The notes: generated by a model from the sequence alone, not told the origin. Counted from the first letter of the stretch, positions 42,856 through 53,266 are shown. The stretch is DNA of 64,000 nt from Actinoalloteichus hoggarensis (GCF_002234535.1 NZ_CP022521.1:5812001-5876000); one strand, 5' to 3'. Numbers and translations: made by a program.

Positions 42856-43716
42856 TCAAGGCGCCCGTAGGTGGACGACGTCGCCCGCGGAGTAGGCCTC
42901 GGTCTGCCCGGTGTCGGAGCGGACGACGAGCCGACCCGCCTCGTCGACGTCCACGGCGGTCCCGAGCACACTGCGGTCACCCGCCAACTCCACGCGGACC
43001 CGGCGGCCCAGCGTCGCACTCGCCTGCCGACAGGCCGCGAGCTGTCCGGATCGCACGACGTCGCCGTGATGGCTCCGCCAGACACGCTCGACCGCGTCCA
43101 GCTCGCGGAGCAGGTCGATCGCCAGGGCGACACGGTCGAGGCCGACGGCGCCCTCCGCATGCAACGACGTCGCCTCCGGGCCCTGCGGCCTGGCAGGCAG
43201 CTCCTCGGGACGGTGATCGACGTTGAGGCCGAGGCCGACGACCACGGCCGGGCTCGACACGCCGCCGCCCGGCGGTGGCTGCGTCACTGCCTCGGCGAGG
43301 ATCCCCGAGCACTTGCGCTCCGCGGGCCCGACCAGCAGGTCGTTCGGCCACTTCATGGCCGCCGTCACTCCGGCCGTCGCTCGCACCACCCGGGTGAGGG
43401 CGAGCCCGGCGAGCAGCGGCAGCCAGCCGAAGTGCACCGGCGACACGCCCTCGGGACGCACCAGCACGCTCAAGTACAGACCCGCCCCGGCGGGCGAGGC
43501 CCACGATCGGCTCTGTCGGCCTCGACCACCGGTCTGCTCCTCGGCGATCAGGACGGCCCGATCCGGCGCGCCCGCCTGTGCCGCCGCGACGAGGTCGGCA
43601 TTGGTCGAACCGGTGGTCGCCACCACGTCGAGCGCGGCATACGGGCCCGCGGGTCCGAGCAGGGCCGCGCGCAGCGTCTCCTGGTCGAGCGGGGTGCGCT
43701 CGGGATGAGAGGCCAT
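42856..43716 (-). CDS. birA: Biotin--[acetyl-CoA-carboxylase] ligase
   Basis: Attaches biotin to the carboxyl carrier domain of acyl-CoA carboxylases through biotinyl-5'-AMP. 286 residues, the monofunctional class without an N-terminal DNA-binding domain. Motifs: [12 protein letters not shown] (31-42), the ATP/biotin loop [11 protein letters not shown] (62-72), KWPNDLLVG (122-130) with the catalytic Lys, and KCSGILAE (135-142). The C-terminal SH3-like cap includes [15 protein letters not shown]. Divergent from accD with a 183-bp gap. The presence of its substrate gene accA at the right edge completes the set. Confidence 0.94.
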   Translation of the reverse strand: MASHPERTPLDQETLRAALLGPAGPYAALDVVATTGSTNADLVAAAQAGAPDRAVLIAEEQTGGRGRQSRSWASPAGAGLYLSVLVRPEGVSPVHFGWLPLLAGLALTRVVRATAGVTAAMKWPNDLLVGPAERKCSGILAEAVTQPPPGGGVSSPAVVVGLGLNVDHRPEELPARPQGPEATSLHAEGAVGLDRVALAIDLLRELDAVERVWRSHHGDVVRSGQLAACRQASATLGRRVRVELAGDRSVLGTAVDVDEAGRLVVRSDTGQTEAYSAGDVVHLRAP

Positions 43717-43886
43717 CGGCGGAGCATACGGGCGAGGGCGCCGAATCGGCAGGTCGCCTCGGACCCCGCCGCGCGGATCGAGCGGCCCACGGGCGAGACG
43801 ACCTCACCCCGACCGCGGCGGGGCCGTCACGCGGCACCGAGCAGGATGCGGCCCGCAGGTACTACGAGAGTCGGCGAGATGCCGGC

Positions 43887-43892
43887 TAGGCT
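43887..43892 (+). promoter_or_regulatory. -10 element (TAGGCT) of a leaderless accD
   Basis: TAGGCT lies 7 nt before the ATG at 43900, and no Shine-Dalgarno intervenes. It matches the arrangement at the GtrA, response-regulator and phosphatase genes. Confidence 0.6.
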
Positions 43893-43899
43893 CGGCCAC

Positions 43900-45543
43900 A
43901 TGAGCAGCGCAACCGAGCCCGTCGGGGACCTGTCGGACGTCGAACCGGACATCCACACCACAGCGGGCAAGCTCGCCGACCTGGCGCGCCGAAACCACGA
44001 GGCCGTGCACGCCGGGTCCGCCCGGGCCGTGGAACGACAACACGCCAAGGGGAAGCAGACGGCCCGCGAGCGCATCGACATGCTGCTCGACGCCGGCTCC
44101 TTCGTCGAACTCGACGAGCATGCGAGGCACCGGTCCACCAACTTCGGGCAGGAGCACAACCGGCCCTACGGCGACGGCGTCGTCATCGGCTTCGGCACCG
44201 TCGACGACCGCCCGATCTGCGTGTTCAGCCAGGACGTCACCGTCTTCGGCGGATCGCTCGGCGAGGTCTACGGCGAGAAGATCGTCAAGATCCTCGACCT
44301 GGCGTTGAAGACCGGCAGGCCGATCGTCGGCATCAACGAGGGCGGCGGCGCCCGCATCCAGGAGGGCGTCGTCTCCCTCGGTCTCTACGGCGAGATCTTC
44401 CGCCGCAACACCCACGCCTCCGGGGTGATCCCCCAGATCTCGCTGATCATGGGCGCCACGGCAGGCGGGCACGTCTACTCGCCCGCGTTGACGGACTTCG
44501 TGGTGATGGTCGACAAGACCTCCCACATGTTCATCACCGGCCCGGACGTCATCAAGACGGTGACCGGGGAGGAGGTCACCTTCGAGGAGCTGGGCGGCGC
44601 GAACACCCACAACAGCCGCTCCGGCGTGGCCCACTACCTGGGCGGCGACGAAGAGGACGCGATCTCCTACGTCAAGGCGCTGCTGGGACATCTGCCGTCC
44701 AACAACCTCAGTGAGCCGCCCGTCTTCCCGTCGCCGAACCCGACGGGCACGGGGCCGGTCGCCGACCAGCTCACCGAGTCGGACCTCGAACTCGACACGT
44801 TGATCCCGGACTCGGCGAACCAGCCGTACGACATGCACGAGGTGCTGTCGCGGGTGCTGGACGACGGCGAGTTCCTGGAGGTCCACGAGCGCTTCGCCCC
44901 CAACATCATCGTCGGCTTCGGCCGGGTCGAGGGACAGAGCGTGGGCGTGGTCGCCAACCAGCCCACCCAGTTCGCGGGATGCCTGGACATCGACGCCAGC
45001 GAGAAGGCCGCCCGGTTCGTGCGCACCTGCGACGCCTTCAACGTGCCCGTGCTGACCTTCGTCGACGTGCCGGGATTCCTGCCCGGCACCGAGCAGGAGT
45101 GGAACGGCATCATCCGGCGCGGCGCGAAGCTGCTCTACGCCTACGCCGAGGCCACCGTCCCGCTGATCACGACGATCACCAGGAAGGCCTTCGGCGGCGC
45201 CTACGACGTGATGGGCTCCAAACACCTCGGCGCCGACGTCAACCTGGCGTGGCCGACGGCCCAGATCGCGGTGATGGGCGCGCAGGGCGCGGCGAACATC
45301 GTGCACCGCAAGACCCTGGCCAAGGCCGCCGCCGAGGGCGAGGACACCGACGCGCTGCGGGCCCGGCTCCAGCAGGAGTACGAGGACACGCTGTGCAACC
45401 CGTACGTGGCGGCCGAACGCGGCTACGTCGACTCGGTGATCGCCCCCTCGCACACGCGCGGCTACCTCGCCCGCTCGCTGCGGCTGCTGCGCGACAAGCG
45501 CGAGACGCTGCCGCCCAAGAAGCACGGGAATATTCCGCTGTGA
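43900..45543 (+). CDS. accD: Acyl-CoA carboxylase carboxyltransferase (beta) subunit
   Basis: Transfers the carboxyl group from carboxybiotin to acetyl-, propionyl- or longer acyl-CoA. 547 residues, AccD5/PccB type. Motifs: [50 protein letters not shown] (oxyanion hole), [35 protein letters not shown]; in the C-terminal half [53 protein letters not shown] (two key segments) and [18 protein letters not shown]. Leaderless ATG at 43900; a longer frame upstream runs antisense through birA and is not real. Followed 150 nt later by accE, with accA at the right edge of the window. Confidence 0.96.
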   Translation: MSSATEPVGDLSDVEPDIHTTAGKLADLARRNHEAVHAGSARAVERQHAKGKQTARERIDMLLDAGSFVELDEHARHRSTNFGQEHNRPYGDGVVIGFGTVDDRPICVFSQDVTVFGGSLGEVYGEKIVKILDLALKTGRPIVGINEGGGARIQEGVVSLGLYGEIFRRNTHASGVIPQISLIMGATAGGHVYSPALTDFVVMVDKTSHMFITGPDVIKTVTGEEVTFEELGGANTHNSRSGVAHYLGGDEEDAISYVKALLGHLPSNNLSEPPVFPSPNPTGTGPVADQLTESDLELDTLIPDSANQPYDMHEVLSRVLDDGEFLEVHERFAPNIIVGFGRVEGQSVGVVANQPTQFAGCLDIDASEKAARFVRTCDAFNVPVLTFVDVPGFLPGTEQEWNGIIRRGAKLLYAYAEATVPLITTITRKAFGGAYDVMGSKHLGADVNLAWPTAQIAVMGAQGAANIVHRKTLAKAAAEGEDTDALRARLQQEYEDTLCNPYVAAERGYVDSVIAPSHTRGYLARSLRLLRDKRETLPPKKHGNIPL

Positions 45544-45693
45544 CGGCGGGACGTGGGGCCGGGCTCGGGCTCGGGGCGGGTCCTGGGCGTGTACCGGGTC
45601 CCGGGCCTCGGCTCGACCTCGGTGCCCGGCGCACGTCGAGACTCGACGACGCGGCGGTGGGCGAAGCCTGCCCGGCAGGACTGGAGGACGATC

Positions 45694-45924
45694 ATGAGTG
45701 ATGATGCCGAGGGTCGACAGGGCCGACCGGTGCTGCGGATCATTCGAGGCGAGCCCGACGACGTCGAACTCGCCGCGCTGACCGCCGTCCTGGCGTCGCT
45801 TCCCGCAGCCGCCCCGCCGGTGACAGACCCGGAACCCGCACGCTCCGGCTGGGCCGACCGAGCCGCTTCACTGCGCCGCCCGCTCTTCCCCGGCCCCGAT
45901 GCCTGGCGCCGATCGGGGCTCTGA
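45694..45924 (+). CDS. accE: Acyl-CoA carboxylase epsilon subunit
   Basis: A 76-residue protein. The core LRIIRGEPDDVELAALTAVLAS (about 14-35) is the signature of actinobacterial AccE/PccE epsilon subunits, which bind and activate the carboxyltransferase subunit; the C-terminal SGWADRAASLRRPLFPGPDAWRRSGL segment is also typical. Ribosome-binding GGAGG lies just upstream of ATG 45694. Separated from accD by 150 bp of GC-rich DNA, so either co-transcribed or with its own weak promoter. In mycobacteria maf follows directly; here a 14-kb accessory block begins after this gene. Confidence 0.93.
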   Translation: MSDDAEGRQGRPVLRIIRGEPDDVELAALTAVLASLPAAAPPVTDPEPARSGWADRAASLRRPLFPGPDAWRRSGL

Positions 45925-46029
45925 CGGCATGGGCGGGGTCGCAGCGGCGGACCATCCGACCGGTATCGTGACGCGTATCACGTGGTAGAAGACCGGCCTG
46001 GCGCCGAATAAAGCCGCAGGTCAAGAAGT

Positions 46030-46560
46030 ATCGGCCCCGCGCGTGCGGGGATGGCTCTCAGCCGCGACCGGTGCAGGTCCAGCACGGCGGATCGGCCCCG
46101 CGCGTGCGGGGATGGCTCCCGTCGGGCTCGACGACCGGTTCAGCAACGGCGATCGGCCCCGCGCGTGCGGGGATGGCTCCTCGCGCACCTCCACCGGCAC
46201 GTCGTCGGGCAGATCGGCCCCGCGCGTGCGGGGATGGCTCCACGATCTACTCGGACTTGGTCTCGACATCGCCATCGGCCCCGCGCGTGCGGGGATGGCT
46301 CGCGACATCGTGTCGACACCGGTCGTCACCAGCAATCGGCCCCGCGCGTGCGGGGATGGCTCACCGCCCGTCGAGCTTGGCCTCTCAATGGACACAATCG
46401 GCCCCGCGCGTGCGGGGATGGCTCTCCCGAGTCCAGGTAGTTGACCACGGATTTTGCATCGGCCCCGCGCGTGCGGGGATGGCTCGCGGTGCGGGGATGG
46501 CTCCTGCACGCTCCACGGCCGATGGCTCGTCGAGACATCGACCCCGCGCGGGGGTGGCTC
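46030..46560 (+). CRISPR. Orphan type I-E-like CRISPR array, 8 full repeats plus decayed trailer end
   Basis: Eight identical 28-bp repeats start at 46030, 46091, 46152, 46213, 46274, 46335, 46397 and 46458. The core CCCCGCGCGTGCGGGG forms the hairpin, preceded by ATCGG and followed by ATGGCTC. Spacers are 33 bp (34 bp between repeats 6 and 7). Repeat 8 is followed after only 3 nt by a truncated repeat (46489-46503), which marks a deletion. Then comes a normal 33-bp spacer and a degenerate 24-bp terminal repeat (46537-46560). The repeat sequence and decay at the right end imply transcription to the right, with the leader in 45925-46029, where CGTGA/TCACG forms an inverted repeat (45967-45982). 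No cas genes are in the window. Confidence 0.95.
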
Positions 46561-47406
<846 letters not shown>

Positions 47407-48096
47407 ATGGGCGTGAAGAAGATGATGACGGGGGCCGTCGCGGCCCTTGTGTGCATGGCGGCCGGATGCGGGTCCACCGAAACCACCGAGGCAGCGCCCG
47501 ACCATGGTCTTGTGCCGGAGTACACAGAGGTTGATGGTGCACTGGTAGTACCGGACGCCACGGAAGAGAGCGCGACGGCAGCGATCCACGACTGGTTCGC
47601 AGCGAACACCGACGACCAAGAGGCCGCATCGATCGCCGTGGTGCGCGACGAGACCGCGACCACGGTCGTCTGTCGCGGCGAATGGGTGGTGTCGGAAGAC
47701 GCCTCGCAGCTCTACACGGCAGGTCGAGTCACCGGGGACACGTACCCGGCCACGCTCGTCGAGTGCCCGAACCCTGGTGGAGACGACCGTCCCGAGGTAG
47801 TAGGTGTGTCCGCACAAGAGGTGGTGGATGTGTTCGCCGCGGCGGATCTCGCTGTCCCAGAACCTCGCGATACGACGGCAGGCTGCACGGAACTGAGGTG
47901 TGCGTCGCGGGTGACCACGGACGCCGTCACCGTGCTGACGTTCGCCGAGGAGCCCCCCGCGATCGCGTACGAGGAGGGGTTCGGAGAAGGCGCGCATCGG
48001 GACGGCCTGGTGGTGCTGTCGTACTCGGCGGCGCGGACTCCCGAGGCAGATCAGGCAGCGTACGAGGCGGTGCTGGCAGAGCTGCTCGCTTCCTGA
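47407..48096 (+). CDS. Predicted lipoprotein of unknown function
   Basis: A 229-residue protein starting at ATG 47407 with a basic MGVKK, a hydrophobic segment (MMTGAVAALVCMAAGC) and a lipobox ending in Cys21, so it should be anchored to the outer membrane face. The mature part is acidic, with four further Cys (TTVVCRGEW, LVECPN, AGCTELRCAS) that could form disulfides. No family recognised. It lies isolated between the CRISPR array and pseudogenes. GC content and codon use look native. The frame continues upstream to 47365, but only the ATG at 47407 gives a proper signal peptide. Confidence 0.65.
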   Translation: MGVKKMMTGAVAALVCMAAGCGSTETTEAAPDHGLVPEYTEVDGALVVPDATEESATAAIHDWFAANTDDQEAASIAVVRDETATTVVCRGEWVVSEDASQLYTAGRVTGDTYPATLVECPNPGGDDRPEVVGVSAQEVVDVFAAADLAVPEPRDTTAGCTELRCASRVTTDAVTVLTFAEEPPAIAYEEGFGEGAHRDGLVVLSYSAARTPEADQAAYEAVLAELLAS

Positions 48097-48573
48097 CCGA
48101 ACCCGGCCGCGGTGTCAGGGCCGACGGCGAGAACGGCCTTCCACACCAGCATCACTGGAAGGACGACGAGCGCCACAGCCGTCACCTAGAACCTCGAGAT
48201 GGTGATCCGCCCTCGACGGTGCGGAGATCAAGTCTCAGCCCCCGGCCGCAGCCGGCATGCACGTCCCCGACGCCCGGCGCAACGTCTACATCGGAGAGGT
48301 CGACAGCATCCAGGCTGACTGAGGTAGTACGGCGCCCGGAGCCCCTGGTCGGCGGGAGCCGCAATCACACCGCTGGCTACGGGGGCAGGCAGGACGGAGG
48401 TCAGGAAACGAAGAAGCGCCACGGTCGTGCCGCAAGGCTTCTCGGCATCTTGGCCCTGGGCACACTTCACCGGAGTCAGCCTGAATGCCACCTGGTCGGA
48501 TGCGTCCGCGAGTGTGCGCCGCGACCAGCGTCCACACGAAGCAGCACCCATTGACGGCAGGTGCAGTCGGCTG
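48097..48573. other. Intergenic region between the lipoprotein gene and a stray CRISPR repeat
   Basis: No supported gene. A short open frame at about 48255-48320 (MHVPDARRNVYIGEVDSIQA) has no ribosome-binding site and no known family, so I leave it uncalled. Confidence 0.4.
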
Positions 48574-48601
48574 ATCGGCCCCGCGCATGCGGGGATGGCC
48601 G
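48574..48601 (+). repeat. Solitary CRISPR repeat, 2 kb from the array
   Basis: This 28-bp stretch matches the array repeat except for one base in the hairpin loop (G to A) and the last two bases. The core CCCCGCGCATGCGGGG keeps a perfect stem, and it is in the same orientation as the array. It may mark a former extension of the array or a second array now separated by inserted or decayed DNA. Confidence 0.8.
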
Positions 48602-48708
48602 GCTGCACCGCCGTCCGCCGCCATGATCACGAAGAGGGTGCGCGGTGGCGGCGGGGGGCGGCACGCGGACGTAGGCTGCCGTTCCGGCCTGCACGTCCTC
48701 CCCGGCTG

Positions 48709-49183
48709 ATGCGCGCTTCCGGCACGGACCGCCGTCTCCGACACGAGGACCCGATCGACGTGCCGGACCGCCATCTCGTCGACGTCCATGTCCTGCTGGT
48801 CCGCGCAGGGGACGTGCTTCCGACACAACGTCGCGGCGGGTTGTTCGACGGGCTGTGGCACCTCCCCTCCGGCAAACTCGACGACGGCGAGGACGTGCTC
48901 AGCACCGCGGCACGCGAGGTCCAGGAGGAGGGGGCGTCGTGATCGACACCCGCGATCTGGCGCACGTCCACACCGTGCACGTGAACGACTCCGGGCCGGA
49001 ACCGCGGCTCGGCATCTTCTTCACGACGCGAAGCTGGACCGGAACACCGGTGAACCGTGAGCCTGAGAAATGCCGCGATCTCGGCTGATCCGGCCTGCAC
49101 GGGCTTCCTCGGACGTCATCGCCTACCCGGCGGCGGGGATCGCGGCGTTCCGCGACGACGTCTCCTTCTCCACCATGGGCTGA
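48709..49183 (+). pseudogene. Nudix hydrolase pseudogene, two frameshifts
   Basis: Three consecutive frames together give one Nudix protein. Frame 1 from ATG 48709 holds DVHVLLVRAGDVLPTQRRG, LFDGLWHLPSGKLDDGEDV and AAREVQEEG, a complete Nudix box (GX5EX7REUXEEXG). It breaks in a G-run near 48936 and continues in the next frame as VVIDTRDLAHVHTVHVNDSG, GIFFTTRSW and NREPEKCRDLG. A second break leads to DVIAYPAAGIAAFRDDVSFS and the stop at 49181-49183. The order matches small MutT-like hydrolases acting on nucleoside diphosphate derivatives. With two breaks it is not a simple sequencing error. Confidence 0.8.
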
Positions 49184-49469
49184 GAGCGCGAGTCCCGTCC
49201 CGACGCGATCCCGGTATGACGTCCTCCCCTGGTCACACACGGAATCGGCCTCCTGCGACCCCGCAGGCGACGGCGGCACGTCACGGACAGCCGAGCCGCC
49301 GCCGGTCCGATGACGGCCCACCGGCACTCCGAGAACCCGCCGGCTGAGCCGAGGCACCGACGAACGCGGCGGGCGCCTGCGCCGAACCGGTGTCGACGGC
49401 CGTCGATGCTCCGCCTCCGCCCGCGTCAGGCTCGACCGACCGGGCGAGACGCAGCGCTACCGTCGGCTG

Positions 49470-49862
49470 GTGCACCTCGAACTGGTCACCCTCGTGGTTC
49501 CGGAGTACGACCCGGCGATCGCCTTCTTCGTCGACGTGCTCGGCTTCGATCTCGTGTCCGACGAACCCGCCCTCACCGACGACGGCCACCCGAAACGCTG
49601 GGTGGTGGTGCGTCCGCCGGGAGCACGGACGGGGCTGCTGCTCGCCCGCGCCGACGGGGCCGATCAGTCCGCCGCCGTCGGCAGGCAGGCAGCCGGACGG
49701 GTCGGATTCTTCCTGCGGGTGGACGACTTCCCCGCCGCCCACCGCAGGCTGACGGCCGCGGGCGTCCGGTTCGTCACCGAGCCTCGGACCGAGCCGTACG
49801 GGCGGGTGGCCGTGTTCCTCGATCTCGTGGGCAACCGCTGGGACCTGCTCGGCCCGGAGTGA
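49470..49862 (+). CDS. VOC (glyoxalase/bleomycin resistance) family protein
   Basis: A 130-residue protein with the two beta-alpha-beta-beta-beta modules of the vicinal oxygen chelate fold: first module LELVTLVVPEYDPAIAFFVDVLGFDLVSD, second module GFFLRVDDFPAAHRRLTAAGVRFVTEP with YGRVAVFLDLVGNRWDLLGP. The chemistry of the family varies widely (lyase, dioxygenase, antibiotic binding), so no substrate can be given. GTG start at 49470 without a strong ribosome-binding site. Flanked on both sides by pseudogenes (Nudix upstream, YCII downstream on the other strand), but itself intact. The gap 49184-49469 shows nothing. Confidence 0.82.
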   Translation: MHLELVTLVVPEYDPAIAFFVDVLGFDLVSDEPALTDDGHPKRWVVVRPPGARTGLLLARADGADQSAAVGRQAAGRVGFFLRVDDFPAAHRRLTAAGVRFVTEPRTEPYGRVAVFLDLVGNRWDLLGPE

Positions 49863-50111
49863 CGGTCGTCTCGGCGTCCGCCACGAGGGTTGATGCTCGA
49901 CGGTCCGGTGGACACCGAGACGACGGCGGCGACGGCGGTCCGGAGCGGACCGCGGGCGGCGTGGACGCGGCGGCGGTCATGCCGCCGCATCGTGTCCCTC
50001 CCCTGCCTCGGGACACGATGCGCCCGGAGGCCTCGTTCACTCGTTCCGCGCGGCGACCTGCTCCCGCGGCCTGTCCCCGGCCTGGCGCGGCTCCGGGTGA
50101 ACTCGGCACCG

Positions 50112-50448
50112 AAGTCATCGGCCTCGGAGACCTGCCGGGTCTCGATCTCCTGCTCCCGACCGAGGGCGCGGGACGACGGCGCGCCCCTCGACGGCCTCCG
50201 CCTTCGACGCCATCGACATCGGCATCGGCCAGAAGCCCGCGACCAGCTCCTTGGCCTCGGTGAGGGGTTCGTCGACGACCGAGAATCTTCCGTCCTTGAA
50301 CCGAACGCGGGCCCCTTGTCGCTGGAGCGCAGTCCCTTGCAGGCAAGCAGGATTCCCGAGTTCACCAGTTCCTCGTCGTAGCGGCCCATCTCGGCGGCAG
50401 CGCCTCATCCGGCAGCGCGCCCTTCTCCGTCTCCTCGGTCGCCTTCAT
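50112..50448 (-). pseudogene. YCII-related (DGPF) protein pseudogene, three frameshifts
   Basis: Read on the minus strand, four segments in three frames reconstitute one YCII-type protein: VIVMKATEETEKGALPDEA (from about 50457), MGRYDEELVNSGILLACKGL (50389), VRFKDGRFSVVDEPLTEAKELVAGFW (about 50330-50250), and REQEIETRQVSEADDF (to about 50112). The order and motifs (EELVNSG, the KDG/DEP region, TEAKELVAGFW) are those of this small family, often found next to ECF sigma genes; none is seen here. Three frameshifts indicate long decay. The flanks 49863-50111 and 50449-50475 hold no gene. Confidence 0.75.
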
Positions 50449-50475
50449 GACGATCACGAATCGCAGGGTGTGCTC

Positions 50476-50955
50476 GCCTTCGTCGGTACTGATCGCCGGC
50501 AAGAGGCTCGGCGTCTCGCGACGCCCTCACGAGTGCGTCGAGCGCCTCGCCTCGAGATCGACACGGCCGCGAGATCCCTTCCGCACCGCGTCGAACGGGT
50601 CGCGGCGGCGCCCATCGAAGCAGGTCAGCACGGCGCGGCAGCGGAGTGGGTCGAATCGTGGCGGTGGCGGGTCCAGCGAGGGGGCAGTCCCGTCCGTCTT
50701 GCCGGCGACCGCGGACCGGGGTGGAGACTCCGCAGCCGATGCCGTTTCCGTCGGGCGGCCGTGGACCAGGCACCCGCGCCCGTCGGCCGGCCGACCGACG
50801 GTGACATCGCGGACAGTGAACGACACCGCAGGCGCCGTCACCAGCAGTGATGCCTGACGGAAACTCGTCCGATCTCGGCAGCGAATGGATCTGTCGCACC
50901 CCCCGCCGGGCCGTTAGCGTGTCAAACGACCTTGCCGTGTCATCAGGAGGCGCCC
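50476..50955. other. Intergenic region upstream of the S15 peptidase, 480 bp
   Basis: No gene seen. A possible -10 (TAGCGT, 50915-50920) lies upstream of the peptidase start. Confidence 0.4.
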
Positions 50956-52932
50956 ATGCCGACGAGACCACCGACAAGACGATTACTGGCACTGCCGCTG
51001 GCCGGTGCCCTGCTGGCCGGAACGGCGCTGCCCGCCGTGGCGACCGACGAGCAGAGGACACCGACGGACGCCGCGTTCACGCTCGACGGCGGTGTCAGCG
51101 CCCCTGTGCACTCCTATGCCGACGCCATCCGCGAGACCGTCTGGGTCGACATCGGCATGGACGGCGACCGCGACGGCGTCTCCGACCGAGTGGCGGCCGA
51201 CATCATCCGGCCCGCCGAACCCGCCCAGGCAGGCCTGCCGGTACCGGTGATCATGGATGCCAGCCCTTACTACTCCTGTTGTGGCCGGGGCAACGAGAGC
51301 CAGCTCAAGACCTATGACGCGGAGGGCAGGCCGGAGGGCTTCCCCCTCTTCTACGACAACTACTTCGTGCCGCGCGGCTATGCGACGGTGCTCGTCGACC
51401 TGGCGGGCACGAACCGCTCCCAGGGTTGCGTGGACGTCGGCGGCCCCTCCGACGTCACCTCGGCGACCGCCGTCGTGGAGTGGCTGAACGGCGCCGCCAC
51501 CGGCTACACCTCGCCGACCGGGGACGAGCACGCCTCGGCCGACTGGTCCACCGGCGCCGTGGGGATGATCGGCAAGTCCTACGACGGCACCATCGCCAAC
51601 GGCGTCGCCGCGACCGGGACGCCCGGACTGAAGACGATCGTGCCGATCGGCGCCATCAGCTCCTGGTACGACTACTACGGCTCCGACGGCGCGGCCTTCC
51701 GTAACTCCCCCGCAGGCCTGGCCAGGACCGTGGAGCAGGGCGGCGGGCGGAGCGACTGCGGCCACGTCAAGGCCGAGCTGGACGCGGGCGCGCCGACCGA
51801 CGGCGACTGGACCGACCTGTGGGAGGAGCGCGACCACACCAAGGACGCGGCGAACGTCCAGGCCAGCGTGCTCGCCGTGCACGGGCTCGGCGACCTCAAC
51901 GTCAAGATGATCCACTTCGGCCGCTGGTGGGATGCGCTGGCGGAACACGACGTGCCACGCAAGGTCTGGCTCACCCAGGCCGGCCACGTCGACCCGTTCG
52001 ACTTCCGCCGTGAGGAATGGGTCGACACCCTGCACCGCTGGTTCGACCGGTGGCTGCTGGAGGTGCCCAACGGCATCGACGCCGAGCCGACCGCCACCAT
52101 CGAACGCGCCCCCGACGTCTGGACCGACGAACCGGTCTGGCCGCCCGCGTCCACCGCCGACGTCACGCTGACGCCGAGGGTGAGCGGCACCGAGGGGCTC
52201 GGCCATCTCGGCGTGCACCGGCATCCGCCGATGGAGAGCCTGCGGATCGAGCGCGGCGCGGGCGGCAACCAGTTCGCCTGGGCCGAGTCGCCCGATCAGC
52301 CCGCCGACGACCGGCTGCTCTTCTACACCCCGCCGTTGAGTCGGGACGCCCGGATCGCGGGCACCGGGTCGGTGACCGTGTCGGTGTCCTCCTCGCTGCC
52401 CGTCGGCCATCTCACGGCGACGCTGGTGGACTACGGGCCTGCCACCACCCGCGACTATCTCGGCAGCGGCGAGGGCATCCGGACGTTGTCCACCCGGTCC
52501 TGCTGGGGCGAGAGCACGCCGTTCGACGACGCCTGTTACCGCGACACCGAGACGACCACCGCCGACGTCGACCTGGAGATCTTCGCGCGGGGGTGGGCGG
52601 ACATCGCCAACCACTCCTCCCGCACCGACGGGGAGACGCTGGAGCCGGGGCAGTCCTACGACGTGACCTTCCGACTCTCCACCACCGATCACGTGGTGCC
52701 CGCGGGACACCAGCTCGCACTGATCATCGGCGGCAGCGACTCGCGCTACCTGCGCGCGCCCTCGGGCACGCCCGCCCTCACGGTCGGGCTGCGCGGGACC
52801 AGCGTCGACGTTCCGTTGGTGGACGGCGAGATCCGGTTCGGCCCGGTCCGCGAGGAACCGCCGACGGTGCGGGAGCACCGCGTCCCCGAGGAACCGATGA
52901 TCCTCGTGAACGGCGACCAGGTCCGGGGCTGA
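50956..52932 (+). CDS. Secreted X-Pro dipeptidyl-peptidase-like S15 hydrolase
   Basis: Serine hydrolase of 658 residues with a Sec signal peptide (RRLLALPLAGALLAGTALPAVA, cleavage near 30). The alpha/beta-hydrolase core contains the nucleophile elbow GKSYDG with Ser208, the catalytic Asp313 in HGLGDLNV and His344 in QAGHVDPF, and the ADIIRPAEPAQAGLPVPVIM entry segment of S15/CocE enzymes. The C-terminal half is a beta-sandwich (GTGSVTVSVSSSLPVGHLTATLVDYG; GQSYDVTFRLSTTDHVVPAGHQLALIIGG) as in X-Pro dipeptidyl-peptidases. It should release X-Pro dipeptides outside the cell, although acyl-ester hydrolysis is possible. ATG 50956 with a perfect AGGAGG (50945-50950). Confidence 0.9.
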   Translation: MPTRPPTRRLLALPLAGALLAGTALPAVATDEQRTPTDAAFTLDGGVSAPVHSYADAIRETVWVDIGMDGDRDGVSDRVAADIIRPAEPAQAGLPVPVIMDASPYYSCCGRGNESQLKTYDAEGRPEGFPLFYDNYFVPRGYATVLVDLAGTNRSQGCVDVGGPSDVTSATAVVEWLNGAATGYTSPTGDEHASADWSTGAVGMIGKSYDGTIANGVAATGTPGLKTIVPIGAISSWYDYYGSDGAAFRNSPAGLARTVEQGGGRSDCGHVKAELDAGAPTDGDWTDLWEERDHTKDAANVQASVLAVHGLGDLNVKMIHFGRWWDALAEHDVPRKVWLTQAGHVDPFDFRREEWVDTLHRWFDRWLLEVPNGIDAEPTATIERAPDVWTDEPVWPPASTADVTLTPRVSGTEGLGHLGVHRHPPMESLRIERGAGGNQFAWAESPDQPADDRLLFYTPPLSRDARIAGTGSVTVSVSSSLPVGHLTATLVDYGPATTRDYLGSGEGIRTLSTRSCWGESTPFDDACYRDTETTTADVDLEIFARGWADIANHSSRTDGETLEPGQSYDVTFRLSTTDHVVPAGHQLALIIGGSDSRYLRAPSGTPALTVGLRGTSVDVPLVDGEIRFGPVREEPPTVREHRVPEEPMILVNGDQVRG

Positions 52933-53266
52933 GCGGACTGCTCGAGCGTCATACGGTCCGGGCACGGGAGCGCACCAGTGATCGCCGCGCCCCGTGCCCG
53001 GCACCGCCAGGAGAGACGTCCGCCCCACTCCCGCTCGGACGCCGACCCGCCGTCGCTCGCGTCCGACACCGGGTCGCATGGCACACAGCCGCCCACGCGC
53101 CACTATCACCATGGGTGCACTGACAGCCACTTTCCGGTGAGGACGCCCACGTCCGGAAGGGGCCGGGCGCACTGTCACGGTCTACGAGGCCATGGCTTCG
53201 TTCATCGCGGCGGTTGACTCGCATCCCGGCCAAGGCACGCCACACGCGAACACTCTTTCGCGCCAC
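52933..53266. other. Convergent intergenic region, 330 bp, no gene
   Basis: Between the S15 peptidase (+) and the ABC binding-protein gene (-). Nothing recognisable apart from general GC-rich sequence; no strong hairpin terminator was found. Confidence 0.5.

Noticed and set aside
42871..43899. Upstream extension of accD to 890 codons
   Set aside because: The extension runs antisense through birA and lacks any similarity; the leaderless ATG at 43900 fits the family.
48255..48320. Small peptide MHVPDARRNVYIGEVDSIQA as a RiPP precursor
   Set aside because: No ribosome-binding site, no modification enzyme nearby, and only one such frame in a degraded area.
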